Part shown: piece by piece, positions 41,367 through 48,669 of the stretch
Layout: each line of letters opens with the position of its first letter
Position numbering within the stretch: the first letter of the stretch is position 1
Assembly: GCA_024233305.1 (NCBI GenBank)
Contig: JACKPV010000022.1
Location: 434,001-498,000, forward strand
Length of the DNA stretch: 64,000 nt
Source: Verrucomicrobiales bacterium
Lineage (GTDB): Bacteria; Verrucomicrobiota; Verrucomicrobiia; Limisphaerales; J093
Direction of reading: 5' to 3'
The notes under the pieces: generated by a model
What the model saw: the letters and a program-made list of their open reading frames with translations, nothing else
Told to the model about the DNA's origin: nothing
Databases searched by the model: none
Program-made: the position numbers and the translations under genes

Positions 41367-43037
41367 ATGAGCACCCGCAAAGCAAACCAACCGCCGGGGC
41401 CCAAGGCCCAGGGAGGCACTTCGCTCAGTCCGACGGGAGAGGCCTTCCCACTGCCGAAGCCCGCCGATTATCCGCGGGAGTTCGCTCGCCTCAAGAAGCT
41501 CGCGGACGCCAATCGCAAGGCCGGTCGGGAAATCGTCGTGGTGGTCGGCCTCGGGTTCGTGGGCGCCGTGATGGCGGCGGTGGTCGCGGATGCGCGGGAT
41601 CGCCGGACCGGCAAGCACGGCAAGTTCGTCATCGGCGTGCAACGTCCCAGCCCGCGCAGCTTCTGGAAGATCCCGCTGCTCAACCGCGGGGTGTCCCCGG
41701 TCAAGGCCGAGGATCCGGAGGTCGACGTGCTGATTCGCCGCTGCGTGAAGGAGGTGAAAACCCTCGCGGCCACCTACACCGAGGAAGCGCTCAAGCTCGC
41801 GGACGTGGTCGTGGTGGATGTGCAGTGCGACTATTTGAAGCAGTCGCTTGGCGACGTTCGCACCGGCGCCGCGGACATGGCAGCACTCGAGGCCTCGATG
41901 GCGACCATCGCGCAGCACATCCCGGCCGAGGCCCTGGTGCTGATCGAAACGACGGTTGCCCCCGGGACCACCGAGCAGGTGGCTTACCCGATCATGAAGA
42001 AGATCTTCGAGCGGCGCGGCATCAGCACCGACCCCCTGCTGGCCCACAGCTACGAACGGGTGATGCCCGGGCGGGATTACGTCGCCTCGATTCGCGATTT
42101 CTGGCGTGTTTGCAGCGGGATCAACCCCGTGGCGCGCGAACGCGTGGTGCGGTTTCTGAGCGAGGTGCTCAACGTGGAGAAGTTCCCGTTGACCGTGCTG
42201 GACCGGCCCATCGAGTCGGAGACGGCGAAGATCGTCGAAAACAGCTACCGCGCGACCCTGCTGGCCTTCATGGACGAGTGGTCGCTCTTTGCCGAGCGCA
42301 ACGGCGTCGACCTGAAGAAGGTGATCCAGGCGGTCAAGATCCGGCCCACCCATTCGAACATCATGTTCCCCGGGCCCGGCATCGGCGGTTACTGCCTGCC
42401 CAAGGATGGCGGCCTGGGCATGTGGGCTTACAAGCGTATTTTCGGCTTCGAGGAGGACATCTTCCGGCTGACGCCGACGGCGATTGACGTCAACGACACG
42501 CGTTCCCTGCGTGTACCGCAACTGGTCCGGGATGCGCTCCGGAACATGGGAAAACCGCTGGCGGCGGCCGAGGTCCTGCTGTGCGGGGCCTCGTACCGCG
42601 AGGATGTGGGTGACACGCGTTACAGTGGTTCCGAGGTCATCGTCCGGAAGCTGGCGGAGATGGGCGCGGACCTCCGGGTGCATGATCCGTACGTCGAGCA
42701 CTGGTGGGAGTTCGAGGCCCAGGACACCTACCCGCACCCGAGCTACAGCCTGTCGCGCTTCTTCAGCCGGCAGGAGGGCTTGAAGGAACTCCGCGTGGAA
42801 ACCGATCTCGCAAAAGCCCTCGCGGGTGTCGACGTGGTGATCTTTGCCGTCCGCCACGAAGAATACCTCAAGCTCAAGCCGGAAAAGGTCGTGGCCGCCG
42901 TCGGCCGACCGTGCGCGATCATCGATTGTTTCTGCATCCTCGATGACGACCAGATCCGTGAATACCTGACGCTGGGGTGCGAGGTGAAGGGGATGGGACG
43001 CGGGCACATTCGCCGTTTGAAGGAGAGCTTGAAATAG
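41367..43037 (+). CDS. UDP-glucose/UDP-N-acetylhexosamine dehydrogenase family protein
   Basis: The 556-residue protein has the dinucleotide motif VVVVGLGFVGAVMAA (57-71). The central-domain signatures ETTVAPGTTEQVAYPIMKKI, HSYERVMPGRDYVASIRDFW and ESETAKIVENSYRATLLAFM follow, and the catalytic Cys343 is in GIGGYCLPKDGG. A C-terminal UDP-binding domain begins near LLCGASYREDVGDTRYSGSE. It oxidises a nucleotide sugar to the uronic acid in two NAD-dependent steps, for surface polysaccharide. The protein is about 120 residues longer than the usual 430: it has an extra 50-residue N-terminal lead and an insertion at about 78-120. The closest functional type (WbpA/WecC or Ugd) cannot be settled by eye. 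It is the only gene of its kind here, with no glycan cluster around it. Confidence 0.88.
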   Translation: MSTRKANQPPGPKAQGGTSLSPTGEAFPLPKPADYPREFARLKKLADANRKAGREIVVVVGLGFVGAVMAAVVADARDRRTGKHGKFVIGVQRPSPRSFWKIPLLNRGVSPVKAEDPEVDVLIRRCVKEVKTLAATYTEEALKLADVVVVDVQCDYLKQSLGDVRTGAADMAALEASMATIAQHIPAEALVLIETTVAPGTTEQVAYPIMKKIFERRGISTDPLLAHSYERVMPGRDYVASIRDFWRVCSGINPVARERVVRFLSEVLNVEKFPLTVLDRPIESETAKIVENSYRATLLAFMDEWSLFAERNGVDLKKVIQAVKIRPTHSNIMFPGPGIGGYCLPKDGGLGMWAYKRIFGFEEDIFRLTPTAIDVNDTRSLRVPQLVRDALRNMGKPLAAAEVLLCGASYREDVGDTRYSGSEVIVRKLAEMGADLRVHDPYVEHWWEFEAQDTYPHPSYSLSRFFSRQEGLKELRVETDLAKALAGVDVVIFAVRHEEYLKLKPEKVVAAVGRPCAIIDCFCILDDDQIREYLTLGCEVKGMGRGHIRRLKESLK

Positions 43038-43472
43038 AACCGCGCCGCCGCGTGCGCCAACCCCGGCCTCCGCAGTCCTTCCGGCAACCGCAATCATGCG
43101 TCCGCTCGCCGCCGCCGGGTCGGCGTGTGAATTGCCGGGGATGGAGTCATCCGCGACCAGTCCCGGCGATTTACTCCAAAGCCCCCGACGGGCGGAAGGC
43201 ACAACATCGGATACGCCCTCAGCCGTATCAATTCAGTCAACGGACCGCAGATGGGCACGAATGCCACGGATGGCGTGCGGCGCTGCCGCCTTGGCGGAGA
43301 GGGCGAGAAGCCTCACTAAATGGTGAGCCCGAAACCAGGGCAAGCGATTCCGGTTTCCCTCAATATCAGTGCCCATCAGTGCCAATCCGTGGTGAATCCA
43401 TCTGCCTGGTTACCGCTCAGCTTCAGTCGCCGTGCCCGCGTGGCCGGCCACAGCGCATCGAATCGACAAGGC
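43038..43472. other. Intergenic region, 435 bp, with repeat fragments
   Basis: No gene is supported here. At 43218-43237 is CTCAGCCGTATCAATTCAGT, the outer end of the REPIN-like family without its core. Two related short sequences face each other in inverted order: GATGGGCACGAATGCCACGG near 43250-43270, and CAGTGCCCATCAGTGCCAAT at 43367-43386. TGGCGGAGAGGGCG at 43292-43305 is identical to the complement of a typical tRNA-Ser 3' end, but no tRNA is attached. The stretch looks like a place of repeated insertion and decay. Confidence 0.5.
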
Positions 43473-45014
43473 TCAGCGGGAGGTGATGCCGATCTGGTAG
43501 CAGGCCATTTCCGAGGAGTTGCGCACGAGCAACCGTCCGTGGGCGATGGCAGGCACGTTCCAGCACTTCCCGCGGAGGGCGTGCAGACGTTCCAATTCCT
43601 CGTATTTGGCCGGATCGGCCGCTACCAGCGCGACGTCACCATCACCCGACAGGACCAGGAGGTGACCGTCGGTGAGCAGCATCTGGCCGTAACCGTAGCG
43701 GCCCTCCCGCCAGCGTCGCTCGCCGGTTTCTGCATCCACACACGCCAGGACCCCCTCGTCCAACCCATACAAATGGCCCTGCCAGAAGACGGCCGGATTG
43801 AACTTGGTCCGGAGGTTCCGGTTCTCCCACACCGGTTCGGCCTGGAAACCGCCGCCGGCGGGGCGCACCTCGACCAGCGCGGAGCCGGCGCCATACCCGG
43901 CCCCGAGAAAATAACGCGCCTCGGCGACACGCACCGGAAGGCAGATGGTGTTGTCGTAACGCACGTGCCAGGGGAAGTCCCAGAGCACCTCCCGGCGCCG
44001 GACGTCGAAGCCGAGCAGGCGCGAGGCGGTGAGCAGGAGCACCTGAGGGTTGGCACCGTCATCCACCAGCATCGGCGAGGCGTAGGATTGCTGCTCCGGC
44101 AGCTCCGACCACAGGACGTCACCCGTCAGGGCATCGTACGACAGCAGGGTTCCATGGGCGGACGCGGTTCCAGCGGTGACCAGGAGTTGTTCGCCCACCA
44201 AGAGCGGGGAGGCCGCCAGGCCGTACGGGAGGTTCGAACTGCCGGCGTCCTCCAGCACGTTGCGCTGCCAGACAACCGTGCCGGTGGCGGCGCCCAGGCA
44301 AAGCAGATCGCCCTTGGCGCCCAGACTGTAAAGCCGTCCTGCATGGTAGGTGGGCGTTGCCCGCGGTCCGTCCCCCCCCATCCATTCCTCGAACCGGGCG
44401 GTGTACCCGTGGGCCCAGACCTCGCGTCCGGTCTTGAGATCATAGGCCGCAACGACCTCCTGATCGCGCCGCTGCTCGATGGTGAAGGCCAAGCCCTCGG
44501 CCACCACGAACGAAGCGTAACCCCCGCCGCAGGGGTTCCGCCACAACTGACGCAGTCCCGCCGCCGGCCAGCGTGTCAGGATCGGGCCCTCCTCGCTCCG
44601 ACCAGCGCGGCCCGGTCCACGGAAGTCGGTCCACACGGGTTCCCGCATGGCGGCGGCATCAATCCGCGGAGCGGGGAGCGCCGCTTGATTGGCCCGGTCG
44701 GCCTCGACGAGGTCGGGATTGGGGCGGCTTCGGCGATGCACCAGGACCGGATAATCGCCGCCCAACCATTCGATCTCCCACCAACCGACCTGAACCCCGG
44801 CCCCGATGATTACCGCCGTATACACAAAGGCGCCGACGAGCAAGGCGATCGAACCGAGGATCCGGCGGCGCCGGGTGGCCAGCGGCGAAGTCCAGAGCAG
44901 CACCAATCCCAGCGGCGGCGCCAACAGCGCCAGCCACCGGAAAAAGAAACGCGTGTGATACCACGCGTGATCCACGTCGAGCATCTCGTTCTCATCCAGG
45001 TCTTCGGTCGACAT
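43473..45014 (-). CDS. Membrane-anchored PQQ-type beta-propeller protein
   Basis: The 513-residue protein starts at the ATG at 45014, with a strong ribosome site GGAGGTGA at 45020-45027, five nt upstream. Two N-terminal helices (WLALLAPPLGLVLLWTSPLA and ILGSIALLVGAFVYTAVIIG) are followed by a propeller. The motif WTDFRGPGRAGRSEEGPILT opens it, and blades such as GRLYSLGAKGDLLCLGAATG, TVVWQRNVLEDAGSSNLPYG and HLYGLDEGVLACVDAETGER show the pattern of PQQ-like repeats. No dehydrogenase active-site residues are seen. It may be a quinoprotein-like binding or assembly protein; function unknown. The same opening F-R-G-P is in the propeller at 30.5-31.8 kb. Confidence 0.87.
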   Translation of the reverse strand: MSTEDLDENEMLDVDHAWYHTRFFFRWLALLAPPLGLVLLWTSPLATRRRRILGSIALLVGAFVYTAVIIGAGVQVGWWEIEWLGGDYPVLVHRRSRPNPDLVEADRANQAALPAPRIDAAAMREPVWTDFRGPGRAGRSEEGPILTRWPAAGLRQLWRNPCGGGYASFVVAEGLAFTIEQRRDQEVVAAYDLKTGREVWAHGYTARFEEWMGGDGPRATPTYHAGRLYSLGAKGDLLCLGAATGTVVWQRNVLEDAGSSNLPYGLAASPLLVGEQLLVTAGTASAHGTLLSYDALTGDVLWSELPEQQSYASPMLVDDGANPQVLLLTASRLLGFDVRRREVLWDFPWHVRYDNTICLPVRVAEARYFLGAGYGAGSALVEVRPAGGGFQAEPVWENRNLRTKFNPAVFWQGHLYGLDEGVLACVDAETGERRWREGRYGYGQMLLTDGHLLVLSGDGDVALVAADPAKYEELERLHALRGKCWNVPAIAHGRLLVRNSSEMACYQIGITSR

Positions 45015-45300
45015 GGCAGTCACCTCCATTCAGGGCGTTCTCGGACGGCGCCGGTTGCTCGACGCAGAGAGGATTCGGCGGCCGGACGACGCCTCGCGGC
45101 GGGCACGGTCCGACCGGCGCCGGCGCGCAACGACCGCTCGGGGGTGGCCGGCAGAAAACAACGATCGAGGAAGTCCGGAAGCGTCACTGCGGGGAGATAG
45201 TCAGCCACCCGGCGCGGACTGGCAAGCCAGGCCTTCGACCAGCGGCGTCGCCGTGGGCCGAAAGCGGCGTTGGCCCGGTCCGGGAATGGCGATCGATGGT

Positions 45301-47352
45301 TCATTCGGCGCCCGTGACGGCCCGGATGCTGGCGAAGAAGTTGCGGCCCTGTTCCAGCGAAACCGCTTCGCGCGGTCGGCTTTCCGCGCGGGTCACGAGG
45401 TCCTCCGGCAGTTCCTTCAGGAACTGCGATGGATGCCCGGCGGTCAGTTGACCGTACTTCCGGCGCGCCACACACCAGCTCATCTGCAGCGTGCGCATGG
45501 CGCGGGTGATCGCCACGTAAAAAAGGCGCCGCTCCTCGTCGAGCGTGCCTTCCAGTTTGGATCGCGCATGCGGCAGCAGTCCTTCCTCGATCCCGACGAT
45601 GAAGACGTGCGGAAACTCCAACCCCTTGCAGCTGTGCATGGTGATCAGTGTCACCGCGTCGCGTCGCTGCTCGGTGTCGTCGTTGCGGTCGTTATCCAGC
45701 GTAACTTCCTCCAGAAAACGGATCACCTGATCGCGGCGGGTGTCGTTCGCCTCCGTTTCCACCGCGTCCATCGAAGCCAGGAGATCAACCAGGTTGCGCA
45801 CCCGGTTCTCCGCCGCTTCGGGGTCCTTTTCCGACCGGCGCAGTTCGGTGAAGTAACCGATGCCGTCGAGAAAGGCCCGGGTCCATTCCGAGAGCTTCGG
45901 TTCCGCCAATGCGGCGCGGGTGTGGCTCAGGGTGTTCTGGTTCTCTTCGATCAAGGCCACGAACTCCTCGATGCTGGTCCGGGTGCGGCCCGGGAAGCTC
46001 GTTTGCACCACGGGATTTTGCATGGCCTCGAAGACGGGGCCGTGGCGTTCCTGACTGGCCGCCAGCAGGCGCTGCATCGTGGTGTCACTGAGCCCCCGCG
46101 CCGGCACGTTGGCAATGCGCAGGAGGCTGATGTCATCGCGCGGATTCACCAGCGTTTTCAGGAAGGCCAGGAGATCGCGGACCTCGCGACGGTCAAAGAA
46201 ACTCTGCCCGCCGACCAGGTGGTAACGGACCTTCGCCTTGCGCAGGGCGGCTTCGATGGGGCGCGACTGTCCGTTGGTGCGGAACAACACCGCCTGCTCC
46301 GACCACGGAACGCGGCGGGCGAAGCGGTCCGCCTCGATGCGGTTGACCACGGCCTGGGCCTCCTGTTCGTCGTTCTCGAACGTGTGCAGGAGGATGGGTG
46401 TCCCGGCGCCGTTCTGCGACCACAACTGCTTCGGCCGCCGCCGTGCGTTGTTGCGGATCAGGGCGTTGGCGGCGTTGAGAATCAGGGTGGTCGAGCGGTA
46501 GTTCTGTTCGAGCTTGACCACCTTGACCTCGGGAAAGAACCGCTCCAACTCGAGCAGATTCGCGATCTCCGCCCCGCGCCAGCCGTAGATGCTCTGGTCG
46601 TCGTCCCCCACCACGCAGAGATTGCGGTGTTCGCGTGTCAGGGTGTGGACCAGTTCGAACTGCGCGGCGTTGGTGTCCTGATACTCGTCCACCATCACGT
46701 AGCGGTAGCGCTGGCGGCATTCCTCGAGCACCTCGGGATGTTCGCGGAGCAGGCGCAGCACGAGCAGGATCAGGTCGTCGAAGTCCACCGCGTTGCAGGC
46801 GCGCAAGGCCGATTCGTAGCCCTGCCGGAGGTGTTGTGCGATGGCAGCCACCTTCGGATCGGCAAAGGTGGGCGGCTCGCTGCCGGCGTTGCGCATGCGG
46901 CTCAGCATCCCGAGCACGGCGGGCGCGTCGGGTTGGGCGTCCTTCGAGGCGATCCGGCTCAGCAGCTTCTTCACCACGCCGAGCTGCTCGCTTTCGTCGT
47001 AGATGACGAAGTTCGCCTTGTAACCCAACCGCTCGATGTGCCGGCGCAGAATGCGGACACAGAGCGAGTGAAAGGTGCAAAGTGTCGGGCGCGGTGCCGG
47101 CCCTTCGGCCGCTCCCCGGCGCCGGCGCGGCAGCAGCTGGTTCACCCGCTGCAACATCTCCCGCGCGGCCTTGTTCGTGAACGTCACCCCCAGAATCCGG
47201 TCCGGGGGCACGCCCCGTTCGATCAGGTGCGCGATCCGGGTCGTGATGACCCGGGTCTTGCCCGTTCCGGCGCCGGCCAGGATCAGCACCGGCCCTTCCG
47301 TGGTTTCGACGGCCTGTCGTTGTTGCGGGTTGAGCGTCGCGAGGTTCACCAT
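45301..47352 (-). CDS. uvrD: UvrD/PcrA-type ATP-dependent 3'-5' DNA helicase
   Basis: The 683-residue superfamily 1 helicase has motif Q/I (LNPQQRQAV and LILAGAGTGKTRVITTRIA), motif Ia (VTFTNKAAREMLQRV), motif II (MVDEYQDTNAAQFELVHTL), motif III (CVVGDDDQSIYGWRGAEIAN), motif IV (LEQNYRSTTLILNAAN), motif V (VTLITMHSCKGLEFPHVFIV) and motif VI (RRLFYVAITRAM). All ATPase residues are kept. UvrD/PcrA/Rep unwind DNA in repair and at stalled forks. The protein is slightly shorter than E. coli UvrD (720), with a short C-terminus, and may be nearer to Rep or PcrA. It starts at the ATG at 47352 and appears monocistronic. Confidence 0.94.
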   Translation of the reverse strand: MVNLATLNPQQRQAVETTEGPVLILAGAGTGKTRVITTRIAHLIERGVPPDRILGVTFTNKAAREMLQRVNQLLPRRRRGAAEGPAPRPTLCTFHSLCVRILRRHIERLGYKANFVIYDESEQLGVVKKLLSRIASKDAQPDAPAVLGMLSRMRNAGSEPPTFADPKVAAIAQHLRQGYESALRACNAVDFDDLILLVLRLLREHPEVLEECRQRYRYVMVDEYQDTNAAQFELVHTLTREHRNLCVVGDDDQSIYGWRGAEIANLLELERFFPEVKVVKLEQNYRSTTLILNAANALIRNNARRRPKQLWSQNGAGTPILLHTFENDEQEAQAVVNRIEADRFARRVPWSEQAVLFRTNGQSRPIEAALRKAKVRYHLVGGQSFFDRREVRDLLAFLKTLVNPRDDISLLRIANVPARGLSDTTMQRLLAASQERHGPVFEAMQNPVVQTSFPGRTRTSIEEFVALIEENQNTLSHTRAALAEPKLSEWTRAFLDGIGYFTELRRSEKDPEAAENRVRNLVDLLASMDAVETEANDTRRDQVIRFLEEVTLDNDRNDDTEQRRDAVTLITMHSCKGLEFPHVFIVGIEEGLLPHARSKLEGTLDEERRLFYVAITRAMRTLQMSWCVARRKYGQLTAGHPSQFLKELPEDLVTRAESRPREAVSLEQGRNFFASIRAVTGAE

Positions 47353-47649
47353 GCGCGGGCGGCGAGTTTAGGCAGCCCACCCCGGGAGGCAAGCGAACTC
47401 GCCCAGCCGGTGCATCGCCCCGCGGGATCCCGGCGCGCCGGGATCGCCGCCGGACCGATTCAGACCACGCCCCGCAGACGGGCCTGGAGCACACAGGCGA
47501 AGTGCGGCAATGCCGCGTTGGCGCAGCGGGCGGGGAGAATCACAGAGGACGAGTTCAGGTCCGAAGCACGTCGATTCCCTGGAGGGAAGCCGACGAGTCC
47601 CGGAGCGCTCGCGTGAGCCGACGGCGACCGTCTATTGAATTGATGGGGC
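47353..47649. other. Intergenic region before uvrD, no feature recognised
   Basis: These 297 bp lie between the uvrD start and the end of the deacetylase gene. I see no repeat shared with the other gaps and no gene. The uvrD promoter should be here. Confidence 0.4.
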
Positions 47650-48612
47650 TTATCGTTTCCGTTGGAGGTCGCGGAGCGGGCGGTAGCCGATGCGGATGAT
47701 CCCCTCGCGTTCGAGCAGGGCCCGGGTCTCGGCATCACAGGTGAACGTCTCGTATTCGGCCCCGCGCGTCCGCCAGCTGCCCGTGATCGCCTGCAATTCG
47801 GCGGTCGGTTTGGCGGCGTGTATGTAGAGTTCCGTGACGCCCGGCTTAAGGTTCTTGAGCACCCTCCGCCAGAAATCGCCGACGTCGCGTCCCATCGTCC
47901 CGAGTTCTTCGTGGATCAAATAGTCGGGGAAGACGATGCCCTGCGCGGCGACGGTTTCCCGCACGTTGGGCTGGCCGAATTTCGCCAGGGTTTCCTGCGA
48001 GGCCATCCGCAGCGGGAGGTCGAATTCCGCCGCCAGTTTGACGTAAACCTGGAAGTAGCGCAGGTCGTATTGCAGCGTTCCCATGTGCGAGTCCAGGTGG
48101 GTGATGTCGACACCGGCGGCGAGCGCCTTGCGGATCTGGGCGCGGCCTTCCGCCAGGGCTTCCTCGGGGGTGGCATGGCCGTAGACCTCCTCGATGGACC
48201 GCCACAGGTTGCCGTCCGGATCCACCAGCCCGGGCACCTCGACGCGCGGCAGGACCGGCCCCCAGCGGTAGTAGCGCCATTCCGCCGTGTGGCAGAGATG
48301 AATGCCAAAATCCGCGGCGGGATGCGCCTTGCCGTAGGCGGCGATCTCGGGGAACCACGGGCAGGGGACCATGATCGTGCCCGAGGTGATCAGGCCGTTC
48401 TCCATGCCATCGATCACCGCCTCGTTTGCGGCGTGACACATGCCGACGTCGTCGCAATTCACGATGACGAGGCGGTCGGTGGCCTTGTAGCCGAGGCGCA
48501 CGGTCAACGGTTCGGCGGCGCGGGCCAGCACGGGCAGGGCGGGGAGCCCGGCCAGGGCCAGGAGCGGCAGGATCCGGAACAGTCTTTCGAGGGCTCGTTT
48601 CATGGCGTTCAT
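47650..48612 (-). CDS. Exported YdjC/ChbG-type carbohydrate deacetylase
   Basis: The 320-residue protein has a signal peptide (ILPLLALAGLPALPVLARAA). The family signatures are RLVIVNCDDVGMCHAANEAV (metal-binding Asp pair), SGTIMVPCPWFPEIAAYGKA, DFGIHLCHTAEWRYYRWGPV and VDITHLDSHMGTLQY with the metal His and catalytic Asp. ChbG and HpnK remove acetyl groups from N-acetylated sugars. A signal peptide is unusual for the family, which is mostly cytoplasmic. The start is the ATG at 48612, with an in-frame ATG at 48603 equally possible. It is 57 nt downstream of the M1 peptidase gene on the same strand. Confidence 0.87.
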   Translation of the reverse strand: MNAMKRALERLFRILPLLALAGLPALPVLARAAEPLTVRLGYKATDRLVIVNCDDVGMCHAANEAVIDGMENGLITSGTIMVPCPWFPEIAAYGKAHPAADFGIHLCHTAEWRYYRWGPVLPRVEVPGLVDPDGNLWRSIEEVYGHATPEEALAEGRAQIRKALAAGVDITHLDSHMGTLQYDLRYFQVYVKLAAEFDLPLRMASQETLAKFGQPNVRETVAAQGIVFPDYLIHEELGTMGRDVGDFWRRVLKNLKPGVTELYIHAAKPTAELQAITGSWRTRGAEYETFTCDAETRALLEREGIIRIGYRPLRDLQRKR

Positions 48613-48669
48613 TCGTAGCTCTGGATGGGGTTTTCTCGGCGGATTTCGCAGCCCGGCGAGCGGGCACAG

